DNA of 64,000 bases. Source: Paramyrothecium sp. XJ0827 (lineage: Eukaryota > Ascomycota > Sordariomycetes > Hypocreales > Stachybotryaceae). How positions within the stretch are numbered: the stretch's first letter is position 1; each line of letters opens with the position of its first letter. The stretch spans positions 4,165,001 to 4,229,000 of the forward strand of contig JAJFPB010000002.1 in the NCBI GenBank assembly GCA_020881915.1, written 5' to 3'. The position numbers and the translations under genes are program-made. The notes beneath the pieces were generated by a model. It was not told the origin of the DNA, searched no databases, and saw nothing but the letters and a program-made list of their open reading frames with translations. Below, piece after piece: positions 22,203 to 32,900 of this stretch.

Positions 22203-24649
22203 TCATAAAATCCCCGGCTTTCGACCTGATTGTCCTCTCCACTCTGTAAGAGCCTCCGCAGTCCTTATTGTTAATGGATGATCTGGGCCAAGTGTCAATT
22301 TCTGGCCTTGTAGGCACTGGTCCATTTGAAATAGGGCATCGTCGCGGCGGCCCAGGACATGCCATGTCCATGCAAGGGCATGCATGCTGTTTAATGTATC
22401 TGGATGCCTATCTCCTAGAACCTCCCGCTGAAGCTCCAAGACCTGGATTTCTATAGGCTCGGCCTTCCTGGGGTAGCCTTGCTCGTAGTATATTGCTGCG
22501 AGGTTCGCCATGCTCTGTAATGTATTTGGGTGCCTGTCTCCTAGAACCTCCTGCTGAAGCTTTAAGACTTGGATATCTATAGGCTCGGCCTTGCTATAGT
22601 GGCCTTGTGCGTAATATATTACTGCGAGTGATGCCATGCTTTTTAATGTATCTGGATGCCTATCTCCTAGAACCTCCTGCCGAAGCTCTAAGACCTGGAT
22701 ATCTATAGGCTCGGCCTTGCTGTAGTGGCCTTGTGCGTAATATGTTACTGCAAGTGATGCCATGCTTTTTAATGTATCCGGATGCCTATCTCCTAGAACC
22801 TCCTGCCGAAGCTCTAAGACCTAGATCTTTATAGGCTCGGCCTTGCTGTAGTGGCCTTGCTCGTGGTATGTTACTGCAAGATTTGCCATGCTCCGTAATG
22901 TATCTGGGTACCTCTCTCCTAGAATATCTTGCCGAAGCCCCAAAGCTTTTTTGTCCACTGGTTCCTTCTCCTTCCATCGCCCCCGATCAAAAAGAAAATT
23001 AGACACATGTGTAAAGAGCCTTGCTACCTCCGTTTGCATTTTACTTACCTCAGCCCACTCTCCCACTGCTACAGCATGGGCCAAATGCTCCTCACATTGC
23101 TGCCATGTCTCCCGCTCAGATACAGGAAATACTCTCTGCATAACCTGTATGGCAGTCCTGGAGTAGTATATCTCCCCTCTTACTTGATCATGGCTATCCT
23201 GGACAGTCTCTTTGTTGTCGCTCTCGTTTACAAGATCCATACTCAACTTGTATTGTGTCGCTTCCTGTACAAGCTTATGCATCTCATATCTCCGCTTGCC
23301 ATTTGTTGTATCTAATATACCCAGGAAGGAAAATGCTACGAGCAGCGCGGTCGCGTCTATAACTTCAAGACTTTTCAGTTCTTCGTCTTGCTCTTCTCCA
23401 TCTTGGAGGACCGCTGCTGTGAGAATCCCAAAAGTGATATTGCGATAATCCAAGTATGCAATCACGTTCAGCATCCTGTATGCCATTTGGTTCTCCTGTT
23501 GGATCCGCTCCATCGAGATCGTCCACGTCTCTAACACGCTGTTAGATACGAAAGGCCGTCGATGTCGATCCGTTTGTGTTTTTTGGAAGATCCTCCATCG
23601 AAGCTTGCCCTTTCGGAGCATAGCAAGGTACACTTTAATTGGTGTTAATGTGCGTCGCATGTAGACTCCGGCTTGGGAAATGGCGAGTGGAAGCTGCTGG
23701 AGCTCTTCTGTGAGTTCTGCAGCCTCAAGTGTGTCGCTGTTTATGTTCATATTCATTGCTGTTTCCAGTAGTTTCGTTGACTCCTTGGGTGTCATGGGTC
23801 CCACTCTGGCGCCTCGCCTTGAACTAACAAGCGTCCCGACGATTCGTTCGTTACGACTCGTCCACAAAATCGTGCCTGTAGGTGCCCGGGGGATATACTC
23901 AAACAGGTTGCTCATCTGGTTATTCTTTTCTTTCTGTCCGACTCCAAAAATCGATAGATCGTCGGCGTTGTCAAGGATCAACACCCATTGCTCCTGCCCC
24001 TCAATGCTAATCCGTACCGCTTCAAGTAGATCTTTCTCCTTGTACCGCTCATCAACTCCAAGACGCTTTGCGATTGTTTGATAGTCATGTACAAATGCGG
24101 CCTCGCTATCGGCATGCACCCAAAAAACAGAGCATTTACTGTCGCGGCACCGTCTATATGCGTAATCCAAGGCGATTTGCGTTTTCCTATAGCGATGAGC
24201 AAGGCACTTGAGTTCCTGTTTGAGGGAACGGGACCGGCTTACCCTGACCCTCCTAGGCCGTATAGAGCGGCTGGACTGTGTTGTGTTGCCGTGGTTGGTA
24301 GAAGCTCGTTGACTCTATCAATCAGATCGGGGCGATGGACGATGTCCTCGTTAGGAGGATAAGGGATAACGCGAATCACGGCGCTGGCACGTGGGCGGGG
24401 TAGATGGTAGTGGACATCACCCTGGTTGATTGTGGTATGGTCACGGAATTGGCTGCCAGAGACTACACGGCCTTGGAGTTCGGTCATCTCCATTTTATCT
24501 GCTGTTCGAATACGTCGAGCTTTCGAGATCGGGCGTTGTGGAGAATATTTGTTGGCAATTGTTGTCCAGTGGAGGCATGGAGGAAGATCATTGCTTTCGA
24601 GGTGGTGGGTAATGATGCCAGCCTCGTGCGGCTGACGTCGCATTGTCAT
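22203..24649 (-). CDS. NB-ARC - tetratricopeptide repeat NLR with internal nonsense codon
   Basis: The predicted product is a STAND ATPase receptor of the fungal NB-ARC/TPR (kinesin-light-chain-like) class. Exon 1 is 24649-24243 and exon 2 starts at 24186; the 56-nt intron (24187-24242, GTAAGC...CTATAG) splits the P-loop GLGGSGKT. Upstream lies a typical leader (NEDIVHRPDLIDRV). Walker B is WVLILDNADD, followed by a GLPL-like QLPLAISQAG. Five 42-residue TPRs with the core EVLGDRHPDTL and YSKAEPI follow. In the first-to-second TPR junction the codon CAG of the other copies is TAG at 22821-22823. The same frame then continues to TGA at 22203. The truncated protein (about 580 residues) would keep NB-ARC and one TPR. 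The start may lie at 24649 or at an internal Met near 24490; a further 5' effector exon was not found. Confidence 0.82.
22206..22950 (-). repeat. 126-bp TPR-coding repeats (five units)
   Basis: Five consecutive 42-codon units differ by a few substitutions. The central three are nearly identical at the DNA level, for example the shared GGCTCGGCCTTGCTRTAGTGGCC blocks on the plus strand. High DNA identity shows recent duplication or gene conversion. The last unit, toward 22300, is diverged and caps the array. Confidence 0.85.
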
Positions 24650-24698
24650 TTAGGCATCAATGTAACGTGACCAATGTTATTAGTCAAACTCAAACCAT

Positions 24699-24770
24699 CC
24701 TTGACCTGGAGAATGCGTGATTGGTAGTTGTTTGTTTCTATGAAGTGCTGGTTCTATTTGTCAAAGCTGA
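24699..24770 (-). pseudogene. Short stray fragment of a GH55 glucanase gene
   Basis: A stretch of about 70 bp matches 32265-32335 inside the GH55 gene with scattered transitions. Both carry CCTTGACCTG, AGAATGCG, GATTGG, TTGTTTGT and TCTATG in the same spacing. It corresponds to the peptide region DCIETNNCQSRILQ, with a premature stop where Gln would be. No further GH55 sequence was seen on either side. It is a tiny degenerate duplicate left upstream of the NLR gene. Confidence 0.6.
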
Positions 24771-25050
24771 GAATCTAGAGACAAGCCGAGTGATTAAGGA
24801 AACTGGGTAGTGGGCGAAGAAGACCTTAGAAACAGCTAGATATCTTCGAGACAGAATTTTTGTATTGAGATTTCACCAATTTTAAGGTGGCGCGATGAAA
24901 CATCTCCTAAATTACAGTACCATGACGAGCGTGTATGGATAAACCATCCTCCGATTAGGTACCATCGCACTTGAGATCCCAGCTTTCATCGTGGGCACCG
25001 TACTGGGCGTCCCAGGACTGCAGAGGAAGACGGCACTTCGAGCACAACCC
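24771..25050. other. Intergenic region, nothing recognised
   Basis: The stretch between the GH55 scrap and the 3' end of the subtilase relic is without a supported gene, promoter or repeat. Confidence 0.4.
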
Positions 25051-28000
25051 TTAGGCGTACCAGATGGTCTCAAAGTGAATGCCCCTTCCCCTGGGTCCGG
25101 GGCAGTCAAGCACGTCACGTCGCCACAGCTCTCGTACCATCGGTGCCTTCCATCCGTCCGTGCCAATGTACTCGGCTACGCTGGCCTCGGCGCCGCCCCT
25201 GATGCTGGCGCCGTCAACGGTTGGACCATCGCAAATGTCTTCGGCGACAAAGGAGCTGGACATGCCCGACATACTGTCACCGCCATCGCACAGCCACTTG
25301 CCGTCCTTCCAGACCTGTACATGGACGATGGGGTTGGGGAGCAGGCAGAATTGCTGGAATATGCGCATCATGATGCAAGGCCTCTGGGCTGAGGCGCGGG
25401 CACATTGGTCGGCGCAGGCACGTTTGTGGGCGCCGGGTGCTGCCACAAGGCGCAACCGCTGGTCGTGATGGTCGCCTGGCCCTGGGGCCCACCGGTGATG
25501 GTCCTGGTGGTGCTGCTGATGCAGCTAGCGCCGGATACGCTGGTGGGGCCGGTGATGTCGGTCAAACCGGGGAGGCCGGGAAGATGCGAGGGCGGGGGCT
25601 GGCCGAAGCTTGCGCACACGGTCTTGACGATGCAGGCTCCTCCATGAGGCCCGCTGTTGCACTCGCGGGTGGTAGTTGATGTTAGGCAGACCTCCCCTGG
25701 GTTACCCGTCGGCTCCGGCTACGGCCTGAGGGTGAGGAAGCCTCCGCCTTGCTGGCTGGTGTTGCCGTTGCCACCACCGTTGCCGCCAGGGGCGGTGGGC
25801 TTCGGGGCAGGCGATTCAAAGTTTGGCGGTGTGCCAGTCGGGGTCGACACACAGTGGAATCCCTCGCAGAGCTTTCCGCAGTTGGCGGTGCAGAGCGGTG
25901 CCGGCGGGCCTGGCTTGTAAGAGACTGGCGGCCCCCGGGGATTCGGGTCTCCTCCGGGAAGCTCGCAGCTCTGACGGCCCTGGAGGTCTCACCTGCAGTT
26001 CTCCGGAGGCGAACCGGGGTTATTGGGATCGGGTTCGGGCGTACCAGGAGGGCTGGGTGCCTCACCGGGCCGAAGGATGCGGCGTGCGCCCTCACGCGGT
26101 TGCTCGTTCCAGACAACAGGGGACCCATCTTCCGGTTCAGTTTCGTCTTCATCCGGAACGAGATGGGGTTGCCGTCCTTTTCTTCCATTTGAATAATTGT
26201 GATCATCGGACGTGAATTGGCGAAAATTCGATTCCATATTGATACAGGTCAGGCACGGCTCCGGGTAGCGAACGGAGGTATGCGACAAGACCAGCAACGA
26301 GCGGCGCAGCTAAAGTAATAACAGAGTCGGCCTTGTTCTCACGACATGATGCCGACCCGTGTTGGACGTACCAAATGATGTTCCAGTCCGCTCCCGATCC
26401 TCCTCTCCGGGAGGATATGGCAGATTTACGCCAGGAGCAAATGTGTCTGTTCCCTCCCTCGTATTGGTGTCCGTATAAAGATGTCCAAGAATGTCTACGG
26501 TTCCAACAAGGTATCCGTTTTGCTCTTTCACGCAAATATCAGGATAGTATTCATCCTCCCTGCCCTCATAGTTGCCTGCAAGAACAAATGCGACACCCAA
26601 GGTTCTCTCCATCGTCTCCATAATTTCGCCTATATTCCCGTCAGATTTAGCCATTCAATGGTCCATCTATTGGCACAAAAGCAACTTACACCAGACTCTC
26701 GCGATGTCTGGGTGTGACATGTGGGATTTGCCAACACCGAAAGACATGTCCACTACTGCCTTATTAAGCCAACCGGTCTCTGCAAGTCAGGGTCTTGAAT
26801 GTCATCTGGAACCCGCGTGAACGCTTCCACAAATATCTCGAACACAAGCGGGTCTTCGACCATTCCGCCGCGGACAAACACCAGATTTGCCTCTGTTGCA
26901 ACTCTAACATCAATACCAACAGCGTAAGCGGCGACAAAAAAGCCGTGATCTGATTCTGAGTGGAGAGTGTCTCTAAACGTCGGCATCTCTGGGGAAGGAA
27001 GGGGGAGCTGCCGAGGGTTGGCGTTTGCGTACGCAAGCTTGTTGCACAAAACATGAGTAACAATCCTTGAATGGCATGTACAAGTGCACTCACCTCTTGC
27101 AAATTTCTGGGCCAGTCCGTTTCCATAACATAAATGGTCTGGCCCGCGCCAAGAGTGCCATCATATTGGTATGGAAACGATTGCTCGAATCCATCGTGCA
27201 ATTTTCCGTCGGGGAGTTGGTATCTCAGCGTGAATCCAAGGTTTGGTGGAAATGACATCATGGATAAATGCCAGTTGTTATCTGTTTTGTGGAAAACATC
27301 TCGTTTACGTAGTGTGCTCGACACGGTTTCGGATCTGGTTGTCTTGTTTTCGGGTCTCACTTTCGGATCTGGGTATCTCGCTTTGAGCGGCATCTCCGTC
27401 ATCTCGCTTCTTCGCAGAACTCTTGGCGCCAACATGATAGATGACTTGGATCTGAAGGCACGCCCGCGTTAGCTCAGCTCGTAAAAACGTCTTATAAAGC
27501 ACTGGAGGCCAGATCTCAACTCACATTGGCACTGTAACCCTTCAAGAACCCCCAGGAGACCGGGCCCAAACTCTTCACATAGAAGTAAGCCGTGTAACTC
27601 AGCCTCTCCGATCAAACTTCGTGATGGCCATTCTTCTTGCCCTTTTCTGCTAATGCTTTGTCTCTCTGTTCAAGGGCGGCCTTGATAGCATTTCTTTGGC
27701 TACTGCTCCTGCGATCCTTTAAGATGATGACACCGTCGCGGTCAGACCTTTCGCAGTCCCAATCAGGCGTCGGGTCAGGCAACTGGATCTGTCTCTCCAT
27801 CACACGCACTTCTGGCATTCCTGTGGCCTCTGGTACGTTGGTGGCCTCGATGTCTCGACGGGTCAATTTGCAGGCTTCCTCTGTCTTTGTCCCCTCAACG
27901 TCCCCAAGATGACAGCCTGTGACAGTTGCACACGTCGACTTGACTTGTGTTGCCGTGGTCCTGGTGACGCCTCTGGACACGGTGGTTGCGAAAGAACTGG

Positions 28001-28300
28001 TCGTGATACAAAACGAGGCCTCGGCCGGCTCGCAGTTCAATGGTTTGGGAGGGGGGCTGAATGTGCCGTCCGGAGCCCTGGTGAGTGCGGGCCAGATCGG
28101 AGATGGTGTGCCCTTGAGCGTGAAGCCAGGAGGGAATTTGATGCGTGGGCTCGGCGTTGGAAAGCTGTACGATGTTAGCTTTGCATACACGACATCAAGA
28201 ACAACCTGATGGCGCAAACTTACGGTCCATGAACTCCAACGGGCAGGTTCCACTTCCACCCTCGGATCTTGATGCCGAATTCGGGCCAATCAATGCACTG
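25051..28300 (-). pseudogene. Broken subtilisin-family (S8) secreted protease gene with GH55-type tail module
   Basis: Read from right to left, the gene first encodes RGWKWNLPVGVHGP, an intron, then FPPGFTLKGTP and a Cys/Thr-rich stretch. This module is also in the GH55 gene at 29917-34960. After an in-frame TGA at 27612-27614 come SLGPVSWGFLKGYSAN and the peptidase part: SDHGFFVAAYAVG (His region), VVDMSFGVGKS, LGVAFVLAGN (oxyanion Asn) and GTSF|AAPLVAGLVAYL (Ser region, interrupted by a 67-68-nt intron starting GTACGT). A Cys-rich CTANCGKLCEGFHC block, CALWQ and a final VWKDGKWLCDGG domain ending at 25051 follow. Frame changes are needed near 27400, 26755, 26210 and 25370, and a TAG interrupts near 25719. 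I see no canonical Asp box. The subtilase call rests on the Ser and Asn motifs. Sequencing error cannot explain so many breaks. Confidence 0.72.
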
Positions 28301-29916
28301 CCACAGAGGTTAGTAGCCGTTGTCAGGACCTGCGAGAACTTCAAACTATCAACAACAGCAAAATGTATTTTGATTAAAATACGTAAGGGAGCATGATTCA
28401 CTCCCCAAGCTCAAGCGAGAGTCCCACGCAAAGCGAATTTTTCGAGTCGATATGGTATACGTACAAGAGTAGCGCTAGTACTCATGTTATTGTATGGGTC
28501 ATTACTGACTCTCTTTTTGGTCCCGATTTGGTTGGAAATGGATCCGGAGCTTTGCCACTCGCAAAGGCATGGTCGATATTCCATTGTGTGCCTGGACAAC
28601 CAATGTATGTCAACTAACCTGGGCGACTCAGGTCTCGGAAGACCGAGTTCTGGAAGCATAAACAAGCTTTCCACAACGGTTGACTATGGTACTGTCTACG
28701 AAGACGAACTGACCAACCCTGGGTGCAACACACTCACGCTCATGCTGGTGAACCTCCGAGTTGGCCAACAGGCCGAGACACCGCCTTAGCTCAGCCAGTG
28801 GCAAGGGCTGTTTGTGCCAAAGTGGATGTGAACTAAATCCTTCGCAGGCTATTACAGTCACCGACAAAAGTTTCGCACGATCCTATACGGCATGTCGCGT
28901 GAAATGAAGCGGGACTTTGTGCGAAAGTTATATCACCCCACTGTAATATATATTAGTGTGTAGACTATCGCTTCGAAACACGAGCAACGAAATCCTTACA
29001 CCCGTAATACAAGCTACCTATGGAAAGCGATCGGGACAGTTCGAGCTGTGAATTTCTCCATATTCCCCTAGTGCTAGTAGGGCATTGAGAGGCACGAACC
29101 CCTGTTCAAGCCAGGAAAATGTGGCGGGAAAATGTGGCGGAAATTTGGATTGTCGCTAGCAAGAAGAACCGGCAATTTCCAAATTTCTATCCCTGTCGAC
29201 GAAACTTTTGGGTATGGTATCCATAGCCTACATAGCATTGCGCTTGTGGTGGCAAGTGTTACACGTCTTATTGGATGCACTGCGCCTCGGTCCAGAAAAA
29301 CTGGATATTTGCATGGCGCATAAATCTGAGAGCACGACCCATGACATAGTTCCGGACCTTAACCAAGCCCATCTAGCCATTGAATCGAGGGATACTGAAA
29401 GTGCCAGCACCAGCATTGCTGTTGATCTTCTCGTCCCTGAAGTGGCTGATTCCATGTCAGGTTATCTTGTCTTCCCGTTCGAAGGGAACCCAAATTATAG
29501 ACTATGCCGTGAATGACGACGATCTAAACATTCGAGATGGCAGCCGCGAATCAATGTCAAAAACCTGTCCTAGATGTTTGGAATCACAAGCATCTATTAA
29601 CATCACTCAGCAAGAGCACACCACAGCCCTGAAGGAACCGACTCATAGCATAGACGATCTGTTATCACATACTACATAACAAATATCATTGACTGCACAG
29701 CTCTAGTAGCGAGGCGAGACTTTCTCACGGAAGACGCTGGCTCTTAGTTCTTGTTGTCCACTCTCGGCCCTTCATCGGTTTACTGGGCTGGCTAATCACC
29801 GCCTACTTTGCTATTATCTAGGTTCATTCCTTGCTGCGCTCATTTATTCACTTGTTGACATCTCTTCGACTTATGGTACAGAGGATGTTGATGAAGTGAC
29901 TAAACCTGTATTTATA
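28301..29916. other. 1.6-kb region without a supported gene
   Basis: Several 60-100-codon open frames occur on both strands, for example 28484-28789 and 29208-29516 plus. None shows a domain, a good start context or consistent splice signals. A minus-strand peptide near 28540-28640 (GCPGTQWNIDHAFASGK) resembles secreted-protein sequence and could be a further relic upstream of the subtilase pseudogene. The direct word GAAAATGTGGCGG is repeated at 29116-29141. Confidence 0.35.
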
Positions 29917-32900
29917 CTACATTGAAGTTGGCTGTGCGCTAAACATGGACGGGATAGTAAAGGCTGGATAGCCATTCCGAGAGACCACGTTTTCCCCCGC
30001 CAATCTCGCTGTGGAGTTGGCATTGAGATCAATATCATTTAATGCCGGCTGCTTCGCCCGGAAAGAATTGAGGCCTGGTATGTGACATCTCACCCGAGGC
30101 TTGTAATCGAAGATGGCGGCCGGGTTTGAGTCGCATGTAATTGTCTGGCCGCTCTGGGGATCCTCGTCGCAACGGAAACGAGGAACCCCATCACACTGAA
30201 ACTCGCCAGGTCCATTCAGATTCTCAATATAGCGGCAGCCAGTGCGGCCCCAAATCTCTGTATCGGCATTCATGGAAACGGGCCAGCCCGGGTTTGTGAA
30301 CGGCCGGTTATTCTCCCGTTGGGAAAAGCGAGGCGACACCTCACAGAGTTCCACAGTTCCACTGCCAGTGGCATGCTCGTACCACACCCAGGAGACCACT
30401 GTTGTGCTTACTCCAGAAGTAAAATCGAAGAATGTCGCCCACTCAAACTCGATCCACACGGCTTCTGTGGACTGAGGGGGGTTAGGCCTTGATGACGTGG
30501 ACGACATGGATGACAACCTCGAGGTGCTTCCACTGATGGTTGTCGTTGGGGCCGTGTGTCCTCCAGAGCTAGGATCCTTGGGATCTTGGTAACCCGGCGG
30601 ACGGCCGATAGGAGATGCAGAACACCAGAAGCCTGTGCAAATATGGCCGCCGCAAGCACTGCCGCTACGACAGGTGGGTGAGGCACTTGGTCCCGGGGTG
30701 AAACTTATAACAGTGCCATCACCGCTGGCTTCCTCTGCTGCTAGGGCGGCACTGAGGCGTCCAAAGATGGAGTTTGTATATGCCTCACCTATATTGGCTG
30801 TGGGCCATTGCTCATCAATCCACGTACCGAGGGGAGCAATCGTATGTGTGCCTTCGACCTCGTCTGTTGTGGTAGTCTCATCAGAACCACTCACTGAGCA
30901 GCCGGATACAGTCTCGCAATGACTCGAAGTCGTGCTGCCAGTGGTGACGCTGCTTCCCCGGGTTGTACTGACTGAGTATATGGTGTTGGTGGTGCAAACC
31001 TCGGCTGTTTTCGTCTCGCACTCCGACTCGGGTTCCGTTGTGAGGCGGCCATCAGGTCCAATGGTGATTTTGGGCCATGGCGGCGGCGTGTCCTTCATGG
31101 TGAAGCCGGGGGGCAATTGGATTAGACCAATAGGTGGGGGCCCAGGCCCATAGACACCAGGAGGTAGTATCCAGCGCCAGCCACCAACCCTAACATCTTT
31201 ATAAGAGATGCAGAAAAAAAAGAACCAAGTATCGCAAGGCACGTCAATGCCATCCTCGGAATACTCAGGCTCCTTGATAGTAGTCTCGATGGGCTTGATC
31301 ACCCCAACTGGCCAGGTGGTATAAGTTGTGAGCGGCGTGGAGGCGTCCGTGTTTCTGCCAGTCCTCCAAGAAGTTACCAGACTACAGTCGACTTGGACCA
31401 CTGCTGTGGTGGGCCCGAGGAATGAAAAAACTTTTGTGGTTGGGCAGGCAAAGTTGAGTGTCAACACTTCCTCTTCCGTGCAGGTGGTGCGGACTCTGAT
31501 ATCCGGGGTACGGAAGGCTATCTCGGTTGTGGCGGGGCAAGAGATAGTAATGGCACCAGTGGAAGCTGGGAATTTCATCGTCGTCACAGTCGCCCTTGAG
31601 ACAAGAATGGTGGATCTGATTCCGGTATAGTACGTGGTGCTAGCACCAAGTCCGTTGGTAACGCTCACAGTTCCGGGGTCCGTAACGGTGGCAGTCCCGG
31701 ATGGTCCCTGATTTACGAGCGGCCACGGTGGCAACTCGACAACTCGCGGCGTGGAGCCACCCTTTCCGTCGGGAACTTGCAAAGTGACCGGCGGTACGTC
31801 AACACTTGGGTAGATAGTGACGGGCGTCTCCCTGTCAGATGTAATGTTAATGTTAGAAAAGGGCAGGCCGAAAATGGTGATGGGTGGGATCGTAATGACC
31901 ACCTCCGTTGTTGATGTGATGAACACGGTAACAGGTGCCCCGTTGCTTGATGTCGTAAGGACAGTGCCATACTCGAGCGAAGTGGTGTACTCGCTTGGGG
32001 AGATGGTCGTGGGCGAGTCGAGCTTTGTGGATGGGATAACTAGCATGCAGGGCACGTCGCAGCTCACGACCGGATCTTCAAATATCTCAGGGCCAACCCA
32101 GACGATATTGATATTATCCGAACCAGGGAGCGGTAGCCATACGCTTACCTCGGTCGTAAAGCCACGTTGATTATTGATTTGCAGAATGCGGGTACCGTCG
32201 ATGCCGAGAGCTATTTCGACTGTTGCAACAGTAAAGAGGTTGTAGATGACGACATCTGTTGATCCCTTGACCTGTAGAATGCGCGATTGGCAATTGTTTG
32301 TCTCTATGCAGTCCTGGTAATACTCGTTAAAGAAGCTATATAGGCCAACGCTATGTAGCATAATGTCCTTCGAGTCGATGATCTGGAGTCCCCAAGCGTA
32401 CCGACATTGCTCGTCCCAGACGTTGGTGGTGACATTGCATGCGCCGAAATCAGGATCGTTGGGGAAGTCTCCCACGACGGCACCAAAAGGAGCCGGTGCA
32501 CCAGGACTGGGCTGGTAGTAAGGCGCTTCGGTCTGGATGTGACCGAGGTAGACAGCCTCAGCGTTGCTAATGAGGTAATTGTATAGAACGAAGTGCTCAG
32601 AGCCGCCACCATAGAACCAGGACGGACCTTGAGACTCCACGAGCATACCACGAGCCCCATAAATGCTAATTTGCGTAATGGATGAATCAGGCTGATTAAA
32701 AACGGATGCATCATTGTCGTGATCAGCAAGCCATACCCACACATTCTCGAAGTAACCCGAGGACTGAGATGTGATGTGCAATGTTAGTGCCGCGGCTATG
32801 CAGGCCTCATTAAAGCCGAACTTAGGGCAGTTCTCGAGATCGAGGTCCGTTCCTTTGCCGCCGCCGATGCGAAAGTGCGAGTCCCACATACCCGCCGCGC

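Noticed and set aside
25405..26215. Plus-strand G/P-rich ORFs at 25.4-26.2 kb
   Set aside because: They are antisense to the Cys-rich and Pro-rich tail of the subtilase relic, whose minus-strand reading gives recognisable motifs.
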